A stretch of DNA of 64,000 bases, taken from contig NZ_CP051626.1 of assembly GCF_012844365.1 (NCBI RefSeq), forward strand, positions 3,410,001 through 3,474,000, given 5' to 3'. The stretch comes from Brevibacterium sp. 'Marine' (lineage in GTDB: Bacteria > Actinomycetota > Actinomycetes > Actinomycetales > Brevibacteriaceae). The position numbers and the translations under genes were made by a program. The notes under the pieces were generated by a model. The model was not told where the DNA came from. It saw only the letters and a list, made by a program, of their open reading frames with translations, and did not search any database. The stretch's first letter is position 1, and every line of letters starts with the position of its first letter. Below are positions 36,402-45,267 of this stretch, one piece after another.

Positions 36402-36668
36402 CTACCTCGAGACGCGGGCTTGGGCGCGTTCGCTCTGCCGCGTGCTGCGGATTCGGCGAAGGCGCTTGACCAGCATGGGGTCGCTGGCCAGTGCTGCAGG
36501 GTTGTCGAGAAGCGAGTTCAGTATCTGGAAGTAGCTGGTGGCGGACATGTCGAAGCGCTCACGGATCGCGTGATCCTTGGCGCCACCGTATTTCCACCAC
36601 CGCCGCTCGAATTCCAAAACGGCCACCTCGAGCTCGCTCAGTTCTGAGGTGTCGTCATTCGGCGGCAT
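36402..36668 (-). CDS. DUF3263 family protein
   Basis: 88 aa. LSELEVAVLEFERRWWKYGGAKDHAIRERFDMSATSYFQILNSLLDNP is the complete DUF3263 domain, a predicted helix-turn-helix found next to LytR_C genes in many actinobacteria. The basic C-terminus RRIRSTRQSERAQAR supports nucleic-acid binding. AAGGAG lies 12 bases before the ATG. Confidence 0.9.
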   Translation of the reverse strand: MPPNDDTSELSELEVAVLEFERRWWKYGGAKDHAIRERFDMSATSYFQILNSLLDNPAALASDPMLVKRLRRIRSTRQSERAQARVSR

Positions 36669-36862
36669 AGAGGTTGTGCTCCTTCGAGAGGTGTCTGTGC
36701 TTCTATATTATCGCCCGATCGACGGTACCGAAATTTCCGGCGCGCCGCCGCGGATGTGAGGTCGGTCCCCGAACGGCCCACGTCAGCCCCGAGCCGACCG
36801 CATCACCCCGCCGCATGACACCGGATCGGTGACCGTGACGACGGGGTGAAGGGAACGACCTT

Positions 36863-36886
36863 CGCCGAGGCGGGGCCGCCTCGGCG
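36863..36886. terminator. Hairpin from an inverted pair of the 10-mer motif
   Basis: CGCCGAGGCGG, two G, then CCGCCTCGGCG: an 11-base inverted pair. A third motif copy is at 36946-36957. Located 79 bases past the aldehyde dehydrogenase stop, as a terminator would be. Confidence 0.65.
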
Positions 36887-36964
36887 GACCGAGTGACCCG
36901 ATCTCGAGGATCGGATCGACCCCGTATCCGACCGCGAGGACAGGCCCGCCTCGGCGGAATCGGA

Positions 36965-38431
36965 TCAGCGGATGCGGATGTTGACCTGCTTGATCTGGGT
37001 GAAGCCCTCGAGCATACCCTCCAGCGATGCCTCGCGTCCGAAACCGGAGGTCTTCATGCCGCCGTAGGACTGTCCGGCCAGCTGACCGCCGCCCTGGTTG
37101 ACCTGGACCCAGCCGGACTCGATCCGGTTGGCCATGGTCAGGGCCGCGTCGACGTCCTTGGTGAAGACGAAGGCCGCGAGACCGAAGTCGGAGTCGTTGG
37201 CCATGTCGATGACCTCGTCGATGTCCTTCCACGGGATGACCGAGAGGACGGGGCCGAAGATCTCTTCACGGCTGGTCTGCCAGTCGTTCTTCGCCTTCGA
37301 GAAGATCACGGGTGCGTGGTAGAAGCCGGGCTCGCCGACCGTCAGCGAATCGGAGCCGTCATAGGCAATCTCGACGCCGTCCATCGACTTGCCCATCTCG
37401 ATGTAGCTGGCGACCTGGTCGAACTGCTTCTCGTTGATGATGCAGCCGATGTCGGTGGACTCGTCGCGGGGGTCGCCGACCTTCATCTTCGACACCGCGT
37501 CGACGAGCTTGGCCAGGAAGTCATCGTAGATGTCCTCGTGGAGGAACAGTCGCGAACCCATCGTGCACGACTGCCCCTGACGGGCGAAGCGGGTCGAGAG
37601 CAGCACCTGCTCGAGGGTGTCGTCGTCGTTCGAGTCCGGGAAGATGATGTTCGGGGACTTGCCGCCGAGCTCCATCGACGAATGCGCGAGACGGCCACCG
37701 GCCACCTCGGCGACGTGTCGGCCGACGCTCGTCGACCCGGTGAATGAGACCTTGTCGACGTCCGGGTGGACGTTGAGGGCCTCACCGATGACCGACCCCT
37801 TGCCGGTGACGACGTTGAGCACGCCGGCAGGCAGGATGTCGGCGATGATCTCGGCCATCTTGAGGATCGTCAGCGGCGCATCTTCGGCGCATTTGAGGAC
37901 GATCGTGTTGCCCGCGGCGATCGCGGCCGGCGTCTTGAAGGCGGCGATCATCAACGGCGAGTTCCACGGCAGGATGCCGGCGACGACGCCCAGCGGCACG
38001 CGCTTGGTGTACTGCAGCTGCTTGTCTCCGGCGGGCAGGGTGTTGCCCTTGACCTCACCGGCGACCCCGCCCATGTAGCGGAACAGGTCGGCGAGCGTGA
38101 TCGTCTCCGGGCGAGCCTGGGTGCGGATCGCGTTGCCGGTGTCGAGAGCAGTCAGCTGGGCGAGCTCCTCCGAGGCGGCGTCGAGAGCATCGGCGCAGGC
38201 CAGAAGCTTCTTCTGGCGCTCCTTGAACGGCAGGGCCGCCCACTCGGGGAAGGCTTTCCGCGCGGCCTGGACGGCGCGGTCGGCATCGGCCTCCTTGCCG
38301 TTGGGCACCGTGGCGATGACGACGTTGCGGTCGATCGGGGTGATGACATCGGTGGTGTCGCCGTCAGCGGCATCGACCCACTGACCGCCGATGAGCATCT
38401 TCCAGTTCTTGGCCTCTGGGAATTCCGACAT
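36965..38431 (-). CDS. NAD(P)-dependent aldehyde dehydrogenase, betaine/aminobutyraldehyde type
   Basis: 488 aa. ATG 38431 with AAAGGA 6 bases upstream; the much longer open frame upstream reads through repeats and is rejected. Signature residues: LPWNSPLMIAAFK, the nucleotide loop GSTSVGRHV, Glu in MELGGKSPNI, Cys in GQSCTMGSRLF. Sequence style (ETITLADLFRYMGGVAGEVKG) fits betaine-aldehyde and gamma-aminobutyraldehyde dehydrogenases; the substrate is not certain. Divergent from ung. Confidence 0.87.
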   Translation of the reverse strand: MSEFPEAKNWKMLIGGQWVDAADGDTTDVITPIDRNVVIATVPNGKEADADRAVQAARKAFPEWAALPFKERQKKLLACADALDAASEELAQLTALDTGNAIRTQARPETITLADLFRYMGGVAGEVKGNTLPAGDKQLQYTKRVPLGVVAGILPWNSPLMIAAFKTPAAIAAGNTIVLKCAEDAPLTILKMAEIIADILPAGVLNVVTGKGSVIGEALNVHPDVDKVSFTGSTSVGRHVAEVAGGRLAHSSMELGGKSPNIIFPDSNDDDTLEQVLLSTRFARQGQSCTMGSRLFLHEDIYDDFLAKLVDAVSKMKVGDPRDESTDIGCIINEKQFDQVASYIEMGKSMDGVEIAYDGSDSLTVGEPGFYHAPVIFSKAKNDWQTSREEIFGPVLSVIPWKDIDEVIDMANDSDFGLAAFVFTKDVDAALTMANRIESGWVQVNQGGGQLAGQSYGGMKTSGFGREASLEGMLEGFTQIKQVNIRIR

Positions 38432-38563
38432 TTCGGTCCTTTCGTTCAACGATGAACTCCTTAGGCCGAGCATAACGCGTGGCACTGGGCGGCAATACAC
38501 CCGTTCGATAGGCGATCGCGCACACCCGATCTGCGCTCGGTGCACATGCGCGCAGCACCTGCG

Positions 38564-38680
38564 CCGAGGCGGCGCTGACGTTATCATCGGCCCCGCGGAG
38601 GCGGCTCTGACGTCATCATCCGCCTTCCCCGAGGCGGCGCTGACGTTGTCATCGGCCTTCCCCGAGGCGGCTCTGTCGTC
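38564..38680. repeat. 33-bp tandem array built on the 10-mer motif
   Basis: Four units with CCGAGGCGG-like cores at 38564, 38596, 38629 and 38662 (periods 32, 33, 33), each followed by CTGACGT..TCATC-type sequence. It lies between the divergent aldehyde dehydrogenase and ung genes, ending ~40 bases before ung. Confidence 0.75.
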
Positions 38681-38708
38681 CCAGCGCGACTCCTGCGGCC
38701 CGGCATCG

Positions 38709-38714
38709 CTACAC
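38709..38714 (+). promoter_or_regulatory. -10 box of ung (leaderless)
   Basis: TACACT ending 8 bases before the ATG at 38723, so the transcript probably begins at the start codon. Confidence 0.5.
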
Positions 38715-38722
38715 TCGTGCCC

Positions 38723-39424
38723 ATGACGTCGACGCCTCCGCTGACCGAGATCATGTCCCCCGATTGGGCGAGCGCCCTGGCCGGAGTGGAGGAGCGGATC
38801 CACTCGATGGGCGACTTCCTCCGCGAGGAGATCGCCGCCGGCCGCGCCTACCTGCCCTCCGGGGATTTCGTCTTCCGCGCCTTCGCCGAGCCGCTGTCCG
38901 AGGTCAAGGTCCTCATCGTCGGTCAGGACCCCTACCCGACGCCCGGCCACGCCATCGGACTGTCATTCGCCGTCGACCCCGATGTCCGCCCTCTGCCGCG
39001 GTCGCTGGGCAACATCTATCAGGAGCTCGAATCCGACCTCGGCATTCCGCCGGCCCAGCACGGAGACCTGCGCGCCTGGTCACGCCAGGGAGTCATGCTG
39101 CTCAACCGTGCTCTCACCGTCTCCCCAGGCGAACCCGCATCCCACCGCGGCAAAGGGTGGGAGGAGATCACGGAACGGGCGATCACTGCGCTGATCGAAC
39201 GCGATCAGCCGCTCGTCGCCATCCTCTGGGGCCGCGATGCCAGGAACCTCGCTCCCCTGCTGACCTCGGGAACCGCCGAGGTGGCCATCATCGAATCCGC
39301 GCATCCCTCGCCTCTGTCGGCCCGCCGGGGATTCTTCGGCTCCCGCCCGTTCTCGCGCACGAACGAATTGCTCGCCCAGAAGGGCATCGACCCGATCGAA
39401 TGGGCTCTGCCGGATCTGAACTGA
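38723..39424 (+). CDS. ung: Uracil-DNA glycosylase, family 1
   Basis: 233 aa. Removes uracil from DNA. All family-1 motifs are present: [16 protein letters not shown] (water-activating Asp), [16 protein letters not shown] and the His in [17 protein letters not shown]. The ATG 8 bases after TACACT is chosen as a leaderless start; a GTG two codons earlier is possible. Downstream of a 33-bp repeat array. Confidence 0.96.
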   Translation: MTSTPPLTEIMSPDWASALAGVEERIHSMGDFLREEIAAGRAYLPSGDFVFRAFAEPLSEVKVLIVGQDPYPTPGHAIGLSFAVDPDVRPLPRSLGNIYQELESDLGIPPAQHGDLRAWSRQGVMLLNRALTVSPGEPASHRGKGWEEITERAITALIERDQPLVAILWGRDARNLAPLLTSGTAEVAIIESAHPSPLSARRGFFGSRPFSRTNELLAQKGIDPIEWALPDLN

Positions 39425-39482
39425 GTCCGAATCAGGCCTGAGCCCGAAGCAGACGTGAATCCGGGTCGCATCTGGCTGCCGA

Positions 39483-41360
39483 TCAGATCTGAATCGGGCC
39501 GGTCTCGGTCGCGTCTGAGGCTCCCGAACCTCCGGGCTCACCCGAGTGGGCCCTCACTCCTCCGGGCCCACTCGACTGGGTCTTCGCCCCTCCCGGCTGC
39601 ACCGAGTCGATGACTGCGGTCGCGGGCTCGCCGCTGCGCACCTCCTCGACCTTCTCCTCGGCCGAACTCTGACTCTTGAGATTCTTCAGCGGCAGCGCCA
39701 GATAGCTGCCGAGCACGGCACCGACTGCGAGTGCCGCATTCGCCAGGATCGCGGTGAACAGCGAGGACAGACCCACAGCGAAGGAGACGTTCTCCGACTC
39801 CGATGCGATCTGATAGACGGCGGTGAAGATCGACAAACCCTGCAGCAGGGTGTAGATGCCGGGGATCATGAGCACGATCGCCGGCGCTCCCAGTCGCAGC
39901 GCCAGAGGTCGCGACAGGAAACCGGTGACGGTGGCCGCCAGCAGACTGGCGAGCACATTGTCGATGTCCAACAGCGTCAGCGACATCATCGTGATGTGCG
40001 ATGCGAGTCCGACCAGCGCGGCGGGAAGGATGAATCGGCGTCTGGCCGACATGGCCACTGCCCCGGACATCGACACCACGGCCGCTGCGACCATCGACAG
40101 GATCGCCGTGACCACATGCGGACTCGTCTTCGGCACGAGCACTTCGATATGGCTGAGCCCGATGGCCTGACCGCAGACGATTCCCAGGGCGATGCCGGAG
40201 ACGATGCCGGCCAGAGTCATGAACACTCCGACCACCCGCCCGGCTGCGGTCAGCGGGAAGTTCGTCAGCGCGTCCTGAACCGCCGAATACAGCGACTGCG
40301 TCGGCAGCAGCAGGACGATGCCGGCTGCCACGAGGTACTGCGGTGAGGCGATGATGCCGACATCGCCGGCGATGGTGGCGATGAGGGTCGCCGAGGCGGC
40401 CTGCAGCGCCGTGATGAAGAACGACGGCAGGTGGGTGCGCCCGAGCAGTTTGCCGAACTGGAACACGACGATCGCCATCGTGATACCGAGGGGAATCGCG
40501 ACCGGGCCTCCCCCGAGGAGCAGGACGAGGGCACCGACCATGAAGCCCCAGGCACCGGTGGTGAACCATTCGGGAAACGGTCGCCGCTGCGTCCGTATCG
40601 CGTCGAGACGGCTGCGTGCCTCATGGAACTCCAACCGTCCGTCGACGAGGTCGGTGACGAGCTTGTGCACCGAGGCGAGCTTCGCGAAATGCGTGGACTC
40701 ACCGCGGTTGACCCGCATCACCGTCAGCAGACGTCCGTCCGAGGTCGAATAGTGCACGACGAGAGTGTTCGAGGTCAGATCGACCTCGACGGTGGCCAGA
40801 CCGCACGCGGTGCAGGCGGCGATGACGGAGACCTCGACATCGCTGGTGCCGGCGCCGGCACGCATCATCATCGCCGCGATATCGGCGGCGAGGTCGAGGA
40901 TCATCCGGGCTTCGTCTTCGGTCGGCTCCTGCGCCTGCACGGGCGCCTGGTACGGAGTGCCCTTGAGCGCGGTGACGATCGGCACCGGCTGCGTGTTCTC
41001 CGTTGTGCCCGAGACGAGTTTGCCGACGGTGCGCCGAGCGACTCTCTGAGCGATGCGCTGAGACGCACCGAGGTGGTCGGTGCGGGGCTTCGACCGTCCG
41101 CCGCTGCGTTCGGGCTTCGCGGCCTTCGCGGCCGCGGCCTTCGCGACGTCGTCGGGCTGGGGTTCCGGCGAGGACTCCCGCAGCTCGGCCAGACGCTGCA
41201 GTCGGGTGCGTTCGAGCAGCTCCCGCAGAGCCTGGGATCCGGCCTCCGGGTTGCCGCCGGAGACCGGAGCCGGGGACGAGCCGCGGACAGGACCCGGCTC
41301 GGTCGGATCCTCGACCCGAACCTCGGCGGTGGTGGCGTCTTCGAGTTCTCTGTCGCTCAC
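39483..41360 (-). CDS. ThrE-family threonine/serine exporter
   Basis: 625 aa. A cytoplasmic N-terminus of ~130 residues, Ala/Pro/Arg-rich, is followed by the ThrE soluble domain (ARMILDLAADIAAMMMRAGAGTSDVEVSV) and ten membrane helices. A Pro/Gly/Ser-rich tail of ~50 residues follows. Fused ThrE_1/ThrE_2 layout as in Corynebacterium ThrE, which exports Thr and Ser. The start overlaps the upstream amidohydrolase stop by ATGA. Confidence 0.9.
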   Translation of the reverse strand: MSDRELEDATTAEVRVEDPTEPGPVRGSSPAPVSGGNPEAGSQALRELLERTRLQRLAELRESSPEPQPDDVAKAAAAKAAKPERSGGRSKPRTDHLGASQRIAQRVARRTVGKLVSGTTENTQPVPIVTALKGTPYQAPVQAQEPTEDEARMILDLAADIAAMMMRAGAGTSDVEVSVIAACTACGLATVEVDLTSNTLVVHYSTSDGRLLTVMRVNRGESTHFAKLASVHKLVTDLVDGRLEFHEARSRLDAIRTQRRPFPEWFTTGAWGFMVGALVLLLGGGPVAIPLGITMAIVVFQFGKLLGRTHLPSFFITALQAASATLIATIAGDVGIIASPQYLVAAGIVLLLPTQSLYSAVQDALTNFPLTAAGRVVGVFMTLAGIVSGIALGIVCGQAIGLSHIEVLVPKTSPHVVTAILSMVAAAVVSMSGAVAMSARRRFILPAALVGLASHITMMSLTLLDIDNVLASLLAATVTGFLSRPLALRLGAPAIVLMIPGIYTLLQGLSIFTAVYQIASESENVSFAVGLSSLFTAILANAALAVGAVLGSYLALPLKNLKSQSSAEEKVEEVRSGEPATAVIDSVQPGGAKTQSSGPGGVRAHSGEPGGSGASDATETGPIQI

Positions 41361-42637
41361 GGCTCGCTGATGAGTGTCGGGCCGAGCGGGTCGGCGACGT
41401 GCGCGGTTCCTGAGGCGGCGTCATAGTCGAAGACGCGACGGCCGGAGACGAAGACGGTCTCGGCGCGGGAGTTGAGATCGAGGGGGTCTCCCGACCAGAT
41501 GACGAGATCGGCATCGCGGCCCACGGCCAAGGAGCCGAGGCGGTCCTCGAGGCCGAAGATCGCGGCCGGGTTGATCGTCAGCGCTTCGATCGCGACGACC
41601 GGGTCGAGGCCCTCCTTCACCGCGAGGGAGGCTTCGTGGATGAGGAAGTTGATCGGGATGACCGGATGGTCGGTGGTCAGCGCGATGCGCACCCCCGCCT
41701 CGGCCAGCGAAGCCGCGGTGGCCAGGGTGCGGTCGCGCAGTTCGACCTTCGACCGGGAGGTCATCAGAGGTCCGAGAATGACGTCGATGCCCTTGGCGGC
41801 GATGAAGTCGGCGATCTTGTGGCCTTCGGTCCCGTGGTTGATGACGAGGCGGTACCCGAATTCCTCGGACAGCCGGATGGCGGTGGCGATGTCGTCGGCG
41901 CGGTGGCAGTGCTGGTCGAACGCGAGCTTGCCGTCGAGGACGTCGGCCAGTGTCTCCTTGACCAGGTCACGGTCGAACGGGGTGCCCTCGGCTTCCGCCT
42001 GGGCGCGTTTGGCCTGGTAGTTCCGTGCCTCGACGAAGGCGTCGCGGATGATCTTGACGGTGCCCATCCTCGTCGACGGGGTGACCTTCTTCTCCCCGTA
42101 CACGCGTTTCGGGTTCTCGCCGAGCGCGGATTTCACGGACAGGTCCTGTGTCACGAGCATTTCGTCGACGATGCGGCCCCAGGTTTTGAGGAAGGCGGTG
42201 CGACCGCCGATGGGATTGCCGGAACCGGGTTTGATGAGCGCCGAGGTGACACCCCCGCGCAGCGCATCCTTGAATCCGAGGTCGGTGGGATCGATGCTGT
42301 CGAGCGCGCGCAGGCCCGCCCCGTTGGGATCGGTCATCTCGTTCGTATCGTCACCGGACCAGCCCTCGCCGTCCTCATGCACGCCGAGGTGACCGTGAGC
42401 TTCGACGAAACCGGGCAGGACCCAGCGTCCGCCGGCATCGATGACCTCGGTGTCCGCTGGGAGGGAAGAGGTGTCGACGGGGCCGGGAGCCACCTCGGTG
42501 ATGCGACCGTCCCGGACCGTGAGCGTGCCCGATCCGATCGACTCGGCGCGGTTGCCGGACGCATCTGCCACGGGCACGATCCGCGCGTTCGTGATGACGA
42601 AATCTGTGTCTGCGGGGACCGGGACTGAGCGATACAT
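41357..42637 (-). CDS. Amidohydrolase (imidazolonepropionase-like), metal-dependent
   Basis: 426 aa. An N-terminal beta-sandwich strand pair (NARIVPVADASG) is followed by the TIM barrel with HGHLGVHEDGE (first metal His pair), later HCHRADDIATAIRL, VINHGTEGHKI, and the catalytic Asp in LTTDHPVIP. The end strand DLVIWSGDPLDLNSRAETVFV is typical of the subfamily close to adenine deaminase, imidazolonepropionase and prolidase-like enzymes. Substrate unknown. Coupled to the ThrE exporter, which suggests a peptide or amino-acid derivative. Confidence 0.86.
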   Translation of the reverse strand: MYRSVPVPADTDFVITNARIVPVADASGNRAESIGSGTLTVRDGRITEVAPGPVDTSSLPADTEVIDAGGRWVLPGFVEAHGHLGVHEDGEGWSGDDTNEMTDPNGAGLRALDSIDPTDLGFKDALRGGVTSALIKPGSGNPIGGRTAFLKTWGRIVDEMLVTQDLSVKSALGENPKRVYGEKKVTPSTRMGTVKIIRDAFVEARNYQAKRAQAEAEGTPFDRDLVKETLADVLDGKLAFDQHCHRADDIATAIRLSEEFGYRLVINHGTEGHKIADFIAAKGIDVILGPLMTSRSKVELRDRTLATAASLAEAGVRIALTTDHPVIPINFLIHEASLAVKEGLDPVVAIEALTINPAAIFGLEDRLGSLAVGRDADLVIWSGDPLDLNSRAETVFVSGRRVFDYDAASGTAHVADPLGPTLISEP

Positions 42638-42782
42638 TCTGCTCCTAGCGAGGGGGTCGGCGACGACGTCTGTGCGGTCTCGAGTCTACGCCACTCGATG
42701 TTCGGACACGGTGACCTCGGGGCCGTTCGCCGCGTTGACGGGAGGCCTCCGGCAGGCCGAGTTCTCACCCTCTTCCCTCCCC

Positions 42783-42840
42783 AATTGCTACCTGACGGCG
42801 GCTCAGCAACCTCGCGCGAGGTTGCTGAGCCGCCGTCAGG
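42783..42840. repeat. REP-like palindrome, copy 3 (interrupted by IS110)
   Basis: 50-base perfect palindrome (42791-42840) preceded by AATTGCTA. The mirror-image TAGCAATT is missing on the right and reappears only at 44140-44147, beyond the IS element. Core loop is CTCGC/GCGAG. Confidence 0.85.
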
Positions 42841-42855
42841 ATCCTTCTATGTCGG

Positions 42856-43923
42856 TCAAGCGGCTTGACCGATCGGGTTCGTGGCCTCGAGAATCCGATA
42901 CACCGAACGGGCCAAACTACGCTTCATACACCGGATCGTCTCCTTCTTCGTCTTCCCCTCACTCAGCCGTCTAGCCATGTACGCCTGGGACTTCTTATGG
43001 TGAGAAAGCCGCGTGACTGCCACCATGTACAACGCAGAATTCAACCGACGATCACCACTGCGATTCAGCCGGAACCTCACCACATTCCCCGACGACGCCG
43101 GTATCGGACAGACCCCCGCCAACTTCGCGAACGCAGCCTCGGAACGCACCCGCCCATGATGCGACCACGCCAGGTAGAACACAGCCGCAGTGATCGGACC
43201 GATCCCCGGCTCAGCCAGCAACGCCGCCCCCGGACTGTCCTTGACCAAGGCCTCGATCCGGGCGGCGTAGTCCTTGATTTCGGCATCGAGCTCGACGACA
43301 CGTTTGGCTAACCGGATGGCTTCCCGACGAGCCTCGGTCAGTGCCACAGACTCGTCCCTGATCCGCCACTTCGCCACCGTCTGAATCGTGACGACAGACA
43401 ATTTCCGACGCGCATCGACACCGAGGTCATGACCACGCAACAGCGCAGTGAGCGCATTGATCGTCCGGGTCTTCTCCCGAGTCATGGACTCCCGCGCCTT
43501 GACCAGGATCCGCAGTCCCTGACGCGGCCCATCAGCCTGCCGGGGAAACCGCAGCCGCGACTCATCCAGCGACAGGACCGCGCCAGCGATCCGTCGGGCA
43601 TCGATCCGGTCGTCCTTGCCCGTGGCATGCCGGTCGCGAGCATTCATGCTGGCAGCCTCGGCGACCGTGTACCCGGCCTCGGCGACATGATCGGCCAGGA
43701 TCGCCCCGTACGTGCCGATACCCTCGATCACCCACAGGGTCTCAAGGTCCCCGCCGGTACGACGCCCGGCCCACGTCAGGGCTCGTTTGATGCCGGCTTT
43801 TGTCGTCGGGAACGTGGCAGTATCGATGTGCTCACCAGACTTGGTGAGGACACTGTAGACGTGGTTCTTCGCGTGGGTGTCGACGCCAACGACAAACGCG
43901 TATAAATGCGAGATGATAGTCAT
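42856..43923 (-). CDS. IS110-family transposase (bridge-RNA-guided recombinase)
   Basis: 355 aa, uninterrupted. The RuvC-like DEDD tetrad is present: D15 in VVGVDTHAKNH, E67 in WVIEGIGTYG, D105 and D108 in GKDDRIDARRIAG. The C-terminal Tnp20 domain has LAEPGIGPITAAVFY and the catalytic Ser of PIPASSGNVVRFRLNRSGDRR. IS110 enzymes recombine circular element DNA with target DNA using an RNA encoded in the element. All key residues are intact, so it is probably active. Confidence 0.95.
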   Translation of the reverse strand: MTIISHLYAFVVGVDTHAKNHVYSVLTKSGEHIDTATFPTTKAGIKRALTWAGRRTGGDLETLWVIEGIGTYGAILADHVAEAGYTVAEAASMNARDRHATGKDDRIDARRIAGAVLSLDESRLRFPRQADGPRQGLRILVKARESMTREKTRTINALTALLRGHDLGVDARRKLSVVTIQTVAKWRIRDESVALTEARREAIRLAKRVVELDAEIKDYAARIEALVKDSPGAALLAEPGIGPITAAVFYLAWSHHGRVRSEAAFAKLAGVCPIPASSGNVVRFRLNRSGDRRLNSALYMVAVTRLSHHKKSQAYMARRLSEGKTKKETIRCMKRSLARSVYRILEATNPIGQAA

Positions 43924-44138
43924 GACGGTTCGTGCTTCTCCTGTGTCGGAACGGATGAGGTCCGACCGTCGAACGGTCGGCTCCGGTCCGGGAGATAGTC
44001 ACGTCGAAACACCACTGTGATGAGTCACGTTCGGTCAGGAACGGACAACCTTCTGATCAAGTTATCGATGTGGGCCGAGCCGGTGCCGACCGCCCACCAA
44101 TCATCAGACAGATCCCGACGAGGACATCGTTGGAGTCA
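43924..44138 (-). ncRNA. Predicted bridge RNA region of the IS110 element
   Basis: The non-coding left end, transcribed toward the transposase. It contains a perfect 8-base-arm hairpin (43962-43969/43973-43980) next to the start codon and several smaller stems. In IS621 and relatives this end encodes the RNA that pairs with target and donor. An AGAAGG near 44050 (minus strand) matches the donor right end TAGAAGGATC and may be a donor guide; I could not place the target guides. Confidence 0.45.
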
Positions 44139-44235
44139 GTAGCAATTAGAGTCATGATGATCGATGGGACGGTCAGTTCCTACTCTGCCAGCCAGTCCCA
44201 GACCAGCCACTATCAATACTCACAGTAGCAATTGG
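44139..44235. repeat. Remnants of the REP palindrome right of the IS
   Basis: AGTAGCAATT occurs at 44139-44147 and again at 44224-44232. The first completes the split copy 3; the second is an isolated half-element. A TATAGT box at 44265-44270 then starts the SGNH unit. Confidence 0.6.
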
Positions 44236-44304
44236 GGGCGGACGGGTCCGTGTCCGGCGCGGCGTATAGTCTGGATGCATCGTCCGAAGAGAGAAGGATC
44301 CCTG

Positions 44305-45267
44305 ATGCTTGAGCCGATCACCTCATACGTCGCAATCGGAGACTCGTTCAGTGAGGGTCTGATGGATCCCGACCCACGGGTCGAGGACCGGTACCGCGGG
44401 TGGACCGACCGGCTCGCGCTCATGCTCACGGAGTCCGCGGTGGGCAGCCCGGACCTGTTCTATGCCAATCTGGCCATCCGAGGTCGGCTGCTCGACCGCA
44501 TCGTCGATGACCAGGTGCCGCAGGTTCTCGAGATGAAGCCGGACCTCGTGAGCCTGTGCGCCGGCGGCAACGACTGCCTGCGCCCGAAGGCCGATATCGA
44601 TGCCCTGGCCGCGAAGTTCGAACGCGCTGTGATCGCCCTGCGTGAAGCCGGCATCGAAGTGCTCATGTGCAACGGCTTCGATACCGAGTTCAGCACCCCG
44701 CTCATCCGTGCGGTGCGTCCTCGAGTGGGAATCTACAATGCGCATCTATGGTCGATCGCGCAGCGTCACGGCTGCCATATGGTCGATCTCTGGGGGCTGC
44801 GTTCGCTCTACGCCGCGCAGATGTGGGCCGATGACCGCATCCATCTGTCGACGGAGGGCCACCACCTCGTCGCCGAGCAGGCTCTGGCCACCCTGGAGAG
44901 CGGCCGCTCCCTGCCGGTCAAGGGCTTCGGCGTTCCCGCCCGTCCGACGCGGGCGATCCGCGAAGTGATGAGCGAGGAGTCGCGGTGGGCCCGTGAGTAC
45001 CTGGCCCCCTGGGTCGGTCGCCGACTGCGCGGACAGTCCTCCGGTGACACGCTCGACCCGAAGCTGCCCGAACTCACCCGCGTCCGCGACCTCGTCGAAC
45101 GCTCGCGCGAGGTCGACCGCGCACGTGGGGCCGGCGGGGCCGAGGTGCCTGGCGCGGCGGACGCTGCCGGCCGGTCGGACACGGCCGACCTGACCGACTC
45201 AGGCGGAACTCGCGCCGACGAGACCGGCGTCGGTGAGGTGAACACGCCTCGGGATTCCGACCGATGA
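44305..45267 (+). CDS. SGNH/GDSL-family hydrolase
   Basis: 320 aa. Block I YVAIGDSFSEGLMDPDPR (Ser nucleophile), block III SLCAGGNDCL and block V DDRIHLSTEGHHLVAEQ (Asp/His) identify a GDSL esterase. No signal peptide, so probably an intracellular esterase or lipase. The C-terminal ~60 residues are Ala/Gly/Asp-rich and disordered. AAGGA lies 8 bases before the ATG, with a TATAGT -10 box upstream. Overlaps the next hydrolase by ATGA. Confidence 0.9.
   Translation: MLEPITSYVAIGDSFSEGLMDPDPRVEDRYRGWTDRLALMLTESAVGSPDLFYANLAIRGRLLDRIVDDQVPQVLEMKPDLVSLCAGGNDCLRPKADIDALAAKFERAVIALREAGIEVLMCNGFDTEFSTPLIRAVRPRVGIYNAHLWSIAQRHGCHMVDLWGLRSLYAAQMWADDRIHLSTEGHHLVAEQALATLESGRSLPVKGFGVPARPTRAIREVMSEESRWAREYLAPWVGRRLRGQSSGDTLDPKLPELTRVRDLVERSREVDRARGAGGAEVPGAADAAGRSDTADLTDSGGTRADETGVGEVNTPRDSDR

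Larger units (their letters stand above)
42839..44139 (-). mobile_element. IS110-family insertion sequence (~1.3 kb)
   Basis: One full transposase gene, a ~215-base non-coding left end upstream of it and a ~15-base right end: the IS110 layout. No terminal inverted repeats. On the transposase strand the left junction reads AATTGCTA-CT-GACTCC and the right GGATC-CT-GACGG, so a CT core is the simplest reading; boundaries are good to two or three bases. The element split a REP-like palindrome. Confidence 0.85.

Noticed and set aside
38564..38680. Possible CRISPR array (regular 33-bp units)
   Set aside because: The spacers are as similar as the repeats, only four units, and there are no cas genes; it is a simple tandem repeat.
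38432..38950. N-terminal extension of the aldehyde dehydrogenase frame
   Set aside because: It reads through the 33-bp repeat array and into ung, and the ATG at 38431 has a good ribosome site and the normal family start.
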